Shown piece after piece: positions 1 through 11,522 of a stretch of DNA of 36,525 nt (position 1 is its first letter; each line of letters opens with the position of its first letter). Source of the stretch: Desulfosporosinus sp. (GTDB lineage Bacteria; Campylobacterota; Campylobacteria; Campylobacterales; Arcobacteraceae); assembly GCA_020719775.1 (NCBI GenBank), contig DYPS01000020.1, positions 1-36,525 of the forward strand, given 5' to 3'. Under the pieces are notes generated by a model. The model searched no databases, was not told the origin of the DNA, and saw only the letters and a program-made list of their open reading frames with translations. Made by a program: the position numbers and the translations under genes.

Positions 1-728
1 TTTATTGTGAATTAGAAAATTGCCAATTTTGGATGAAGTTTGTACAGTTCTATTACTGCTTTTAGCTTTTATTAATACATGTGGTTCTGTTAATTTCTTT
101 TCCTTCTGTACACAAAATCTTCAAAAGACATAAATCCTGGTTTTTCTGGATTTATCTCCTATTCTATTTGCTCTTACTTATTCATTTTTCTTTTAATCCT
201 TGCTCCTTACTTAACATAAACTTGCTTGAAAAACTACTAACTCATAATTTAAAACTCAACATGTTGATATTTTATAAATTACTCCTTCATTTATTAGACT
301 GTATACCCCATTTGTTCAGCAAGTCCTTTTGATACTATAATCCTTCCCATACATATTTATTCGTTTTTTTACTATAGAACGGCTACTATAAAAAATTTAT
401 TTTTCATTCTTTATAAGTAATCTGATAAAATTGCATTGTGGTAAACCTTCGAGAATTCTTAAATAACTGCCTTGATTCCCATATAGAAAAATTAGAATGA
501 AACTCCCCAGTGATATAGAATTTAATTTTTTTCTGTTTCAGCAAGTTGTTAAAATTCTTATCGATATTCTGAGAGACCTTTGGTTACTTTTTTAAAAGCT
601 TTCAAGTTAAAGGTGATTAGGTATTGTGAAAACTCAATACTTTTCATGGTTTTGAAATAAAAATTGTATGGAACATCGCTAACTTCTTAACCATTCTTTT
701 TAAAAGATTAGTGGACCACATCACTCAT
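1..728 (-). CDS. Unknown ciliate protein, weakly PAS-like, C-terminus beyond the left edge
   Basis: Reading TAA/TAG as Gln, this minus-strand frame stays open from an ATG at 728 to the window edge, about 242 codons. It starts MSDVVHQSFKKNG. The first 90 residues look alpha-helical (EFSQYLITFNLKAFKKV). A central stretch around residues 125-160 (ICMGRIIVSKGLAEQMGYTV) resembles the strand-plus-helix pattern of PAS domains, but only weakly. The last part is very basic and Gln-rich, with the motif FEDFVYRRKRNQQ. The start is supported by the paralogue at 1273-2164, which begins with the equivalent ATG (MNDVVHSSF). A nuclear or DNA-binding role would fit the basic C-terminus, but this is a guess. 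I do not recognise the family. Confidence 0.6.
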
Positions 729-1272
729 TTGGTACATATAGAGAAAGCTAAAGATGATTGAATCTTTCTATTATCTTTTATTAAGCTTCTTAAAAGCCTT
801 TTTGACGTTTTTTTTGTTCGAATCTTTTTTTTAACATTAGCTACTTCTTTAGTTACTCATGAATTTTAAATGTAAATAAAAAGTTGAAGTTAAATTGCAG
901 GTTATAGTAAGTAATAATATAACCTATAAATGATATGTAATAATTCATATAACTATAACTGATTAAAAAATAAATATAAGTTCCACATTCGCAAATTTAT
1001 AAATTTTTAATCAATAATCAGTTAGGAAATGTTCTGAAATGAAAGACTAGATAAGTGTTTATATAATTCAAAATGCCTTTAAAAATAAGAGAACTATCTA
1101 TAATCTTATAATTAAATTTAATAAGTTCGAATTTTTAGTTTTAGTTTTAATTAATTAAGTTCGCTACATTTTTATTCTATTTAAATATTTTTATATAGAC
1201 AATTCTGAAATATTAGAATAAGAGTATTTTTATCACATATATTGTTTGTCTTGCTTATTTTAACAGCTCATC
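729..1272. other. AT-rich intergenic region with no supported gene
   Basis: This stretch lies between the start of the left-edge gene (728) and the TGA of its decayed paralogue (1273). It should hold the promoter of the former and the 3' flank of the latter. It is dominated by A/T runs and I see no frame with convincing protein composition, no tRNA-like fold and no long repeat. Confidence 0.5.
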
Positions 1273-2164
1273 TCATACCTCTTTATAAATTTTCTAATCT
1301 TAAGCCTTTATAACATGGGTTAAATAAGACTTATATTAATTTTCAGTTTATTTTTATTAGTAAAATCTGGCTTTCTTCTTTGCTTGGTACCTTTTGGATG
1401 TTTAAATGCTTTAAACTATGTTTTATGTGTCTATCTCTGACTAAAATATTGTCAGCTTTGGATGAGGTTTATTAATTTGTATCACTGCATTGAGTTTCTA
1501 TTAATATATGCGATTTTCAGAATCCTTTTTTTTCCTGTACACAAAATCATCGGCAGACATAAAAATAGTATTTTGCGGAGTTATACTCTACACCTACACT
1601 TATTGTTTTTCCTTATTCATCATTTTTTATTCTTACTTCCGAACATTACATATACCTGTCGAAAAAATTAGCTACTCATAATTTAAAATTCAACATGCTG
1701 ATATTTTATAAATTACTCCTTCATTTATTAGACCGTATACCCTATCTATTTCACAAGTGACCTTGAAACTACGATTCTTCCAACGCATATTTGACTTTTT
1801 TTTAAGTCTATAACTGCCAAAATAAAATTTTTGCTTTTATTTCTCTATATATGTAGTCTGATAAAATGGCATTATGATCGATGTTTGAGAATTTTTTGAT
1901 AACTTCCTTGAGTGCAAGCTGAATAAATTCGAATGAAACTCCCCAGTCATAGAGAATTTATGTTTTTCCTGATTATGCTACTTTTTTAAATTGCTATCGA
2001 TATTCAGACAATGGCTTAATGCCTTCTTTAAATGTCTTCATATTGAAGGTGATAACATGCTAAGAAAACTTAACGCTTTTCATTGTCTTGAAATATAAAT
2101 TGTACGGAATGTCGCTTACTACTTAGCTATCATTAGGAAAAGATGAGTGAACGACATCATTCAT
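1273..2164 (-). pseudogene. Decayed paralogue of the left-edge gene
   Basis: Translated with UAA/UAG as Gln, this minus-strand region matches the gene at 1-728 along its length: MNDVVHSSF against MSDVVHQSF, SDIPYNLYFKTMKS against SDVPYNFYFKTMKS, and GYTVQQMKEQFIKYQHVEF in both. It is broken. One base appears to be missing in the T-rich run near 1834-1838, and near 1594-1600 the frame hits TGATGA and must shift to continue as MMNKEKQ. The copy shows the C-terminus missing from the window-edge gene: a basic tail (SKRYQAKKKARFYQQK) and a final IYKEV before TGA at 1273-1275. Single-base errors in a poor assembly could mimic some lesions, but at least two independent ones are present. Confidence 0.7.
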
Positions 2165-2404
2165 TTGAAATAAATACAAAAAACTAAAAAAGATGGACTA
2201 TTTCTATTATTTTTTAATAATCTTTTTCAAGGCTTTTTTTCCAACCTTTTTGGTTTAATTCTTATTCTCCAATTAAGTCATTTCTATATTACTCATATTA
2301 TTTTATGTTATAGGGAAAAAGGTAATGTGAATTAATCAATATTTGTAAATTATAATTTTTTAGAACTCATAATTAATATAACTACTTATTTATACTTTAT
2401 AAAG

Positions 2405-2629
2405 ATGAACGAATAATAATACTCTAAATTCACAAAGGCTCTCGCTTCTGGATACAAAGAGCTCATAACCCATCGTCCTGAAAGGCCACTCTAACACTTT
2501 ATTTTCAATTTGCTTCAGAAAGTTCCTTAATAGATGAGAGCTAAGGATTAGTAAATATCATAGTTTTTTAAAAAGTATGAATAAACAGATTTAAAAAAAG
2601 TGGAAAGCTTAGAGTCTTCTCAGGTATGA
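2405..2629 (+). CDS. Small DPY-30/RIIa-type dimerisation-docking protein, 74 aa
   Basis: The frame ATG 2405 to TGA 2627-2629 is 75 codons with several in-frame TAA/TAG read as Gln. It starts MNEQQYSKFTKALASGYKE. Residues 10-45 match the dimerisation-docking (RIIa/DPY-30) pattern: a helix, then ELITHRPERPLQHFIFNLL, where RPxxP followed by an aromatic and paired leucines is the family signature. A charged helix follows (ISQFFKKYEQTDLKK). Such domains form four-helix bundles that bind amphipathic helices. In ciliates they are common in axonemal and protein kinase A anchoring proteins, so a ciliary scaffold role is plausible but not shown. It converges on the coiled-coil gene, with 141 bp between the two TGA codons. 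No intron is needed. Confidence 0.72.
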
Positions 2630-2770
2630 TTATTGATTTACACTTTATTATATCCAATTAATAAAATCATTCTTGATATAATTATCTATGAGTATTAGAA
2701 AAAGCTTTTTAAATTTATACAAAATTTAATGCTAATTAATTATCAATTATGGAAATAAAAAGTTTCGCTT

Positions 2771-5305
2771 TCATTATTTTTTCATTTTTAGCTCCATCAA
2801 CCTATCTGAATTATATTTCATCAATAAATTTGTCTGTTTTATCTGACCAACAATCTAAGCACGCTCTTAATGACTCATTCCTGACTTATCAATTTACACT
2901 AATATCTAATTTTATTACATTAGTTTCAAAGCCTGCTTTTGAAGCTAAATTTACATAGCCTTTAGGACGTTTTGAGAAAAGCTATTCTGACTTTGTTTGA
3001 AATTATTAAATGACATAGAGTTATTAAAAGTTGAAGTATGGAAAGGAATATGATTCTACTTTCCAGTGGCAAAAGAGTTGTTTATCTAACTACTGTAATA
3101 ATAATTATCAGGATAATACTGCATTTATTGTCTTTATCCTGATGGATAGTTGTATCTATTTCCGTTTGCACTATTGTAGTGGTAGATGTCTTCCTAATAT
3201 GGGTGATATTTGTATGCTGTTGGCTCGCATGATCTTAAAAGAATTTAAGGTTGTTTTTATATTTATTAATGAGTTTGATAGAGTTATTGAGGTGGACTTG
3301 GCTTTAATATTGCTTGTGATTTTTGCATGTAGTTTTTTAAGTTTGAGGATTATCGAGATGCATTTGATGCGTTTGAATTTTTAGATTTTTGACTTTTGTT
3401 AGTTATTTAATTCTTATTTTTGTTGGTTTAGGATTTTTCATGTTTTTTGTTAGTTTTTTTTGTCTATTTGATGAAATATTTTGACTATTTTAGAGATTTG
3501 TGCTCAATACTCTTATTAAAATTCATAGATTTCTTGTTCGGAATAATAGAACTAGCGTCAGGTTACTCCTTTTTAATGTTTTACTTTTTGTTCAAATTAA
3601 TTTGATTAAACAAATTTTCCTTATTATTATTTGATTTTCTTTCTAAACTTTTCGTTTTTGGTTAATCCTTCAGTTTATTAGAAGATGATTTATCTTGTTT
3701 CTCTACGCTTTTGACTTTATTTTAAGTTATAATAATTTTGTTTTTGTTTTTAGGCATCACATTTATTTCTGAAGAGGCAGCAATAAATTTATTTTTTTAT
3801 TGAAATTAATTTTCCCTTTATGACTATTCGGAATCATCTTATTCTTTTGACTCTCTTGACTCTTAGAAATGCATGTCCTAATTTTAAGTGTTAATTTATG
3901 CATGTCTATATTTATGTCTTTATTATTTTGAGGGAGGCGCATTTAAGTTTAAGTTTAATGATTGTGGAATGTGATTTGCCACTTTTGAAAGTTATTACAT
4001 TTAAACTTAACTTTCATGAGCGTAGTCGTTGTTTTGGTAGTTTTCTTATAATGAGTCATTTTATTACTGTTAAAATGTATCTGATACTATTTACGGGGAC
4101 TAGCTTAATGATTTTTATATAATTTTGCTCTTTCTTTTAAAGTTTTATTGAGTCTATTTTATATTATTTTTTTAACATTTTTTTAAGTGCTACTTGAACT
4201 AATTCATTAAACTTATATGAGCTTTATTAAGTTTTGTCAATTACTTTTCCTTGTTTTTCAAATTTTGTTTCATTTCCTTAATTAACATTTTCCCATTCTC
4301 TTACACTTCCTGCTTAATAGAAGACTCCTTATTAAAAGATTAAACTTTTATTAGTAATTTTTCCCTTTACAAGGTTAGATCGTTTTTTTAGTTTGCTAGC
4401 TTTCTTATCTGTTCCTGTAAAGTGATAATTTTTTTATCATTTTATTTATTAGTGCTATTAATTTAGTTTTTGAGACTGCAAATCGTAAGCTAGAGTTCCT
4501 AACTTTTATTTAACTATTTTGAGTATTTTGAAAATACAGACTAAACTGATTTCTATTTCAAATTCTAAAGGGTAGAGTTTTTCTAAATCAACTTTTTGTT
4601 TTCTGCTAACAAGACTTGAGAAACTTACTTAGCCTAAATACACTATTTCTTCAATGAATCATTTTAATTGACAAGCTCATTGAGTTTTTCTTCAAATATT
4701 AAACACCTTTTATTTTGCTATGTTATTGATTTTTCTAGAGTCTTAAGTCTTTTTGTTTGTTAGTCACGATTTTATTTCAAAAATTTGTTTTACTTTAACA
4801 TTTTTTACATTTTCTTTGTATTATTGTCAAACTATGCTGCTTTTTGTTACATTTATTAGAGGAAGGTGCATGATGACTTCATTGAATCCATTTTTTATGA
4901 TTGTAAGATGTTCACACTTTTTCGGAGACTTGTATTTTATTATTATAGAGTTTTTGCTTTCTTTTGAAGGGCCTGCATAGCGCTTACATAGGACTTGCTT
5001 TTGATTCTTTCTGATTAGTTTGAATTCAGGCTTTGATGATTGTTTTCCTGATGTTTGTGAAGATTTGATAGACTCGACATGTTTTATTTATTAATTGACT
5101 AAAAAGTTTAATTTCTGGCGAATGTCATATCATCTGGCTCATAAGAAGACTTTGCGCTCATTAAGGTCCAATCATTGCCAAACTTTGGTGAATTATGTGA
5201 AGTCGGCGCCATCTGCATAAGCCATAGCTCAAGCTGTTTCGACGATAATGAAGAATTGGAAAGCTGATCATACTCTGAAAACACACTGGTCTGCTGCCTT
5301 GACAT
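2771..5305 (-). CDS. Long coiled-coil protein, 844 aa, unknown function
   Basis: The minus-strand frame from ATG 5305 to TGA 2771-2773 is exactly 845 codons with no internal TGA, although TAA/TAG (Gln) occur throughout. It begins MSRQQTSVFSEYDQLSNS. The first 90 residues are Ser/Thr-rich. Residues about 90-400 are a long heptad-like coiled coil rich in Lys, Gln, Leu and Asn (for example LQEQIRKLANQKNDLTLQ). The following 200 residues are low-complexity Lys/Asn/Ser/Gln sequence, and then comes a Tyr/Asn/Pro-rich stretch. The C-terminal 70 residues return to a predicted helix (QRAQIVGQIKQTNLL-like region ending MELKMKKQ). There is no signal peptide and no membrane segment. A cytoskeletal or basal-body scaffold is plausible from composition only. 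It is divergent from the ORF at 5754. Confidence 0.82.
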
Positions 5306-5753
5306 AGGATAAATAGTTAATTATGAATATACAATTTGAATGAATATCAGTTGTTAAATAAAATATAAAAAGTCTAATTTATAGCTTTATAATTGCGAGC
5401 ATGTTTTTTGCTTCAGGATTAGACATTTATTTTAAGTGGACACGTACCACAATTAATTTTAATTAGGCAAATTATGTTAATATTCTCGTCTCCTCAATTC
5501 TCAGTTATGAAAAGGGCTATCGTTATGGCAATGAAATAATTAATATTTGATATTTGATAATTGCTTTATTGCTATCTATCAATTTTATAATAATTATTAT
5601 ATGATGGTTCTGTTATTTTGTTATTTTAATCCTTTCCAATTTTAATTATATATTCAAAAGTTCTAAATTTAAATAAACAAACATTAAAATTACATATAGT
5701 GACTCAGCCTGTCACTCATAAATAACCAATTAGTCAAGAAATAGCATAAAAAA
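5306..5753. promoter_or_regulatory. Divergent intergenic region between the coiled-coil gene and the 1,494-codon ORF
   Basis: The two flanking genes are transcribed away from each other, so this 448-bp AT-rich interval should hold both promoters. I see no conserved box I can name and no ORF with good composition. A short near-repeat (ATATTTGATATTTGATAATT) lies near 5543-5563. Confidence 0.45.
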
Positions 5754-8700
5754 ATGAAATATGATACTAAATTGTCAAAACACACTGAATAAACCAATTC
5801 GGTCAAAAGGCTTTTCTAAGGTCAACAACATATGTTCACAGTTGCAGTACAGTTTTTGAAAAATTCATAACATAAGAACGCAAACACTATCTTTTTCTAA
5901 AATAAGATAAAGTAGGAAGTATCCTTTAAGTTTTATAAGGAGTTGAGTTATATTGTAAGATAGGTTTTTAGAGCTACAGATAAAAAACTTATCAATTTTA
6001 TTAATAAATTCCAAACTGATGAAATTTTATAACTAAAGGAGTTGTAGTCCATGAAGAAATATGTTTTAAATGCTAATCCCAAAGTTAAGCTTACTTTAGA
6101 CTTACTATTTTTTTTGAACAAAATTAAAAGTGGAATCTAAATTAAACAGATTATCACTCAATTTCATCACTAAAATATTCAAAATATCATGAACTCTCTT
6201 AATTATTAGTCTTCGTGCATTTTAAAAGCTAAAATTTATACGGTTTTGGTCCTTGCGAAGTATAGACTATAGCAATTTAGATAAGGGTAAAAATTAATAT
6301 TGATTTAAAATTGTGTAAAGTAACGAAAAAAATATGAAAACTTAATCCCTGAAAACCTTTAATTTATGAAAACAACATTTTACTTAAGTACAGTCCTAAT
6401 TGATACCTTAATTGGATCTTACATCAATAGATAACATTAAATTCTATAACTTTTAAAATAAGAAGAGAAAAGATGCAACAATTCACTATTAAATGAGTCA
6501 TATAAACAGGTATATCTGAATAATCTCCATGACCTTAAGGAAAAATTTAAGAAAAATATAATGTAAGAGATTATTCCAATAAAAAAAAATAAAGATTTAT
6601 CAAACACCCCAAAAAATTAAAAAAATTTTTTTCAGACTAAACTTAAGTTAGAAGAAAGCGATTCTCATTTTTATAACTAAAAAAGTTCATAAAAATTGGA
6701 ATAGTTTTGTAAGAGAACTTAAAAAAGATTATTTAATCAAAATAGTTAAACAAATTCTAAAGAATCTCTTAGTAGCGGTATCTATAGCTCAAACAAACTT
6801 TAAAAGAGCAAGTCTATGAACTTAAGAGGCATGTACAAACACATATTTTAAGTGAATTAAGATGACCATCATCTTTCGTATAATCCAGCAAAACAAAAAG
6901 CATATAAATCTAGATCATTGGTTAGGCAAAAAGATCAGTCTCTTAAAAATTTATTAAGCTCTTCTTTGAGCAAAAAGATATAAATTTATTTGGAATATGA
7001 GAAAATGAATAAACATTTTAGTGGTCAGCAAAATAATAGAAGAAAAAAAAAAAATTTGGACTAGTCTCGTGCGAGCTCACAGGACAATACCAATAAGTCT
7101 ATTGATAAAATTCCATAAAATTCAAGGATTTCTAAAAATAGTAGATAAAAACTCAGTGAAAACAGTCAAGGTGCTCAAATAAATAAGCAAATATCTTAGT
7201 TTAAAAAAAATGGAAAAGCATTTAAAAAAAAGAAAATCGCCTCACTATATAAAGCATTTGCATTTAATAATAAGGTTATTGATATTTGTCAGTGGAAGCT
7301 TTGTGAATAAAAGTAAAGGTTGCAGGAGATGGTATTTTTTCAAAAATATTTTGTGAAAGAAACATTAACTCATCCGATAAAAGAGTTTTAGGCAGGAATA
7401 AAAAAGTAAACATAAAAGTACGAACAGCTTATCACAACGAAATGCTAATTTAAACTTAAATTTATCAAATTTTGGTTAGAAAAATTGTTAATCTGCGAAG
7501 TGAAACTAAGTCAAATATAAAAAATCTTTACTTTATAAATTTAAATAAATAGTAAGAAAAACAAAATTATTTTGCATCGAGGAAATAATATTCTATGCGA
7601 AAGATTTATTACTATTTGGCCAACACTTAGGTATTTAATTCAAAAAAAAATATTTCAATTTGGGGTTTTCAAAAGATACTAAGATATTTTTATGCAAGTC
7701 GTTTCGAAAAAGAACGATAAGAAAAAAATTAAAAAATAAAAATAAAAATAAAGCTTTAAAGATATTGAAAATAAGTTATTTTCTAAGTATTTTGGAGATA
7801 TTTCAAAGGAATAAGCAGAATAAATTACATTCTTTTTGGATTTCTGTTACAAATTTATTTGTTTGATTAGTCATAGATAAAAAAAAGAAAATTCCTTTAA
7901 AGAACATGTGAAAAATATCACATAAGACGTTAATTTTCAATTATCTTAAAATTAGGCTCATTTACAAGTTTAAATGAAAAGAAATTCAAAATTGTAATTA
8001 AATCTAATGTCAACATCTGATATTCTTTTGTGCACGTTTTTTAACAAAAGTTAAAACACATTTTTTTTTATAAAAGTCTTCATATCAAAATATTAAATTT
8101 TGAAAATGTTATAAGATAGAAAGAAAAATAAAAAAACAACTGGAATAACTGTTTCAATATATTTTCGGTCAAACTTCAGAAAGTATGATTGCTCATCTGT
8201 TATTGAACTGAATAAAATTGATTTAAAAAATTTTCATATAAAAATTGAAGATTTCTTTCAATAGATCACATATTTTTTAAAGTTTGGTCGTTTTGCTTGT
8301 TCTTTCTCATAAAACTTTTATAATTTTTGTATAAACAAACTTTACATTCACTCTTCTCTAGGAATAAGCACAATTTAATCAAAACCACTAATAAAATCCG
8401 CAAGGTTTACAGACTTATATATCTCAAAAAAAGTTATAAAGTCACTTATTGAGCACTAATAAACTGAAAAAACTGAGTTATATCCTATTTCAATCACATA
8501 AAATTGCTTAGATCTATTTTCATGGCATTTAAGAGCAAATAATATCCTTCTTCCCAATTCTAAATGGAGGATTGTCCAAAAAAAAATAAAAAATATTTTA
8601 TCTTTCATGACTCATTTATCGAAAGTGACAAGAAGGAAAAGCAGTTTGTTAGCTTCATAAAAAATCAGATAATATAAGTAAGTATAAGATTCTAAAAAAG

Positions 8701-10238
8701 TTTAATACAAAAATGATGGTTTTTCAAAATCTAGATTTTGCTTATAACAAAAAACTGTCTATTATTTAGAAAAAATACAAAATCATCCTTGTAAAATTAG
8801 GGTAAGTATCCTTCAAGAGATTCATGCAAATATGTGGATCGCATAAATTTTAATATTCAGATCAAATTCAAAAAACCTTTAAAAATTTTACATAAGTTTA
8901 AATGATTTTTAATTACTAAACAGACCAATTGCTAAGATTAACAAAAGAAAATAGAAGGATGCCTAAAAAAAATAATAAAACAGTATAAGTAACAGTAATA
9001 GTCGTAGCATTATCAGTGACTCTAACATATCTTCTATTGTGCCCTAGAAAAGTTAATATTAAAAACCTTCAGTTGAGTAAAGTTCAACCATTTTTAATAA
9101 TTTTGAAGCGATAAAAATGTCCGATCCTAAAATGGTTCTGATGAATTTCATTAAAAGGATCGACTTCATGAAGTAAAATTGTTTTCAAAAGGTGTTTATA
9201 CATGGAGATTTCCAAGATTTTCGTCTTAACTAAAAAATAGCATCAAATTTAAAAGATGATCTATAAAAAGGTCACTTAAAGCATCAATACTTGGCACCAT
9301 TTTAACACTATTTTTAAACTATTATAAGCAAACCAGTAAGGGTCTAGATAGACAAGAAAAAACAGTATGTAATGCTAACTTTGATAAAACTTCGAATAAA
9401 TTCCAAAGTTTACTATCAATTTAAGATGATTTTGAAGGAAAAATAATTTCATTATGCATTTTAGATGAGTTAAAAGTCCATGATTTAGCTTTTAAATTTG
9501 TCTTCTAGTTAATCTATTAATAAAAGTTTCTAAGGATTTAATCATTTTATGAAAGAGTAAGGATGTGTTCCTTCTATTGTTATTAATTTAAATGAGTCTC
9601 AAAAATCTGAGTTATCGCATAATTTTTATCAATCAAGATAGTCTAAGCTTTTGGTTCCAGAAAAAAGAACTTCGATATTATCGAAAATTCCTCAAATATT
9701 TTAACCCACATAATAAGATTCCTTATTATCCTTAATCAGATGTCTGTATAGCTACAGCAAATAAGTCTTTTAAACTCTGATGCAGAATATAAAAATATAG
9801 CAGATAAGCAGTCGAATGGTTTTAATAATTTACAAAAAAAAGAAAATAATGCACAAACGAATCCTCTAACAAATAAACACATCTCAAACAGGCCTCTAAA
9901 TAGTATAAATAAAATAATAGCACTAAGACTTAAGATTATAAATATCTTCAGATAACTTTACTGACAGCTATTCCAATATTTTCAGGAGTGTTTAGGAAAA
10001 TCAAAATTAGGATTTATTATCATCTTTTAGATTAGTCTTGCTGAATGCTTGTCCTGAAAGTGTTTAATAAATATTGGAAAAATAAATTATTGTTTAGATG
10101 TAATAGGAAGAGACTTTACAGAGAATTTAATTTTAGAATTAGAAAAGATGTATAAAGTATGGAAGTAGTGGGAAAAAAATTAAAAAAATGGCATAGATCT
10201 TCATGAAGTTTTACGAATCTAATATGAAAAAATATTGA
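5754..10238 (+). CDS. Very long ORF (1,494 aa), basic, unknown function
   Basis: From ATG 5754 the frame runs to TGA 10236-10238 with no internal TGA (checked line by line for most of it), 1,495 codons with many TAA/TAG as Gln. It starts MKYDTKLSKHTEQTNSVKRL. Residues 1-230 look like a folded helical region (for example ANPKVKLTLDLLFFLNKIK). Residues 240-480 are Lys/Asn/Ser-rich and low in complexity. Helical segments then alternate with linkers. Aromatic- and Ile/Leu-rich stretches around residues 830-900 could be membrane-associated, but no clear helix is forced. I do not recognise the family. In the last quarter (about 9310-9920) other frames also read like protein, so one or more frameshifts, or a decaying gene, are possible. 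It converges on the first SPRY gene with 91 bp between. Confidence 0.58.
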
Positions 10239-10329
10239 TAAAGGAATTAATTTTGATTTTTCATCAATAAATATAAGGCTCAATTAATAATCATTGTATT
10301 GAATTGCATAAATTTAGATAATAAATCAT

Positions 10330-11340
10330 TCAATCAATTTCGATTTCGTCATTCAATCCCATTAGCTCGACAAAAGGATATAAGTCCATTGCGCTAAAGT
10401 TTTTCTCAATTACTCTTTAGTATATGCAAGCGTCGTTTATGTAAAATGAAATCTTCTTTTTGTTTTCCACAACCATTTTTAGCAAATCATCATTAACAAC
10501 CTTTTTTTCATACTTTTTTACTTATTTTTGAACCCCTAAGTTTCGAACTGTGTGTGTATGTCCATAAAATTGAATGATCTAAGTTTGGCAATCGAGCCAC
10601 CTTTTATCGAACATGTTACTAGATTCAATTCCAAAACCAATAGAATTGTCTTTAACATTTTTCAACTTAATTTACAAAGTAAAAACTTCATTTTAGCTGA
10701 GCTTATTCCCCCAAAGTTGATAATATGAGCCACCTTAAACAGTTTTTTTCATTAAATTCCCAAAAATTAGGTATTTATTTGAGAATTTGCAGTTAGGGTT
10801 AACAGTAAATTTGTTTAACTTCTTTGGCTCATTTAATTTTTATGCTTTTTCATCTTTTTACCAATTTTGTTTTTGTATTTATTATTGCATGTTTTACACG
10901 ATAAATCTTAAATTATTTAGTTAATTTTATTGCTCCGATATTATCAAGTCTTTACTTTTCACTTATCCTTAAAGAAAATTAACCTTTTATTATAATTTTT
11001 TTATTTTTCTGTCTTGCAGCTTTTCTTTCGATTACTAAATCTTTTGAAGAGGAAGGGAAAACTTCTTTTTTTTATTCATAAACGCTATCTAAATTGTCAA
11101 GGAATTATCTTCTAAATTAAAGGATGATCGTTCTGTAGTTTATAGTGACATAAACAAGTCTTGAGCCGTTTCGAATAAATGAAGAAATATTTCAGGAAGA
11201 TTATCATTGGAGTAATCACCTTGATGTGCACTCTAAGTTTCATTATTTTAGACAAAGATATTAATCGTGCCTTTCTGAAACGAGAATGAATAGTTGATTT
11301 AGTCCTTTTTGAAGTTAAATTATCTTTTTTATCCTTACAT
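10330..11340 (-). CDS. SPRY-domain protein with N-terminal beta-rich domain and coiled coil, copy 1 (336 aa)
   Basis: ATG 11340 to TGA 10330-10332 is 337 codons with no internal TGA. Residues about 10-100 are an uncharacterised beta-rich domain (INYSFSFQKGTINIFV, then YSNDNLPEIFLHLFE). Residues 102-170 are a Gln/Lys/Leu coiled coil. Residues about 180-336 form a SPRY domain: LIFGNL, then YQLWGNKLSQNEVFTLQIKL, then DNSIGFGIES, and the near-terminal ISFYINDACIYQ with LYPFVELMGLNDEIEI, the usual closing strands. SPRY domains bind protein partners, so this is likely a cytosolic oligomeric adaptor; the partner is unknown. The start is supported by copies 2-4, which begin at the equivalent Met. It is the last gene of a minus-strand tandem array and one of two intact copies. 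Confidence 0.85.
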
Positions 11341-11522
11341 TGTTGGTTCTTCAATTGATAAACTTTTCAAAAGATATAAATGTGAAAGAGTTAGGTAAGT
11401 ATTAAATATTAACTATATAAAAAAAAAATTAATTTTATAAACAAGATTAAATAAATTAAAACTTTTGAAGAATAATGTGATAGTTTATCTGAGTGCAATA
11501 TTTAAATCTAATCATTTAGACT

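Noticed and set aside
2436-2560. GC-richer patch suspected to be an RNA gene
   Set aside because: It is explained by the DPY-30/RIIa-like coding region.
3031-5000. Plus-strand standard-code ORFs at 3031-3384, 3898-4122 and 4753-4980
   Set aside because: They lie antisense to the 845-codon coiled-coil gene, are rich in Phe/Ile/Cys, and have no continuity under the UGA-only code.
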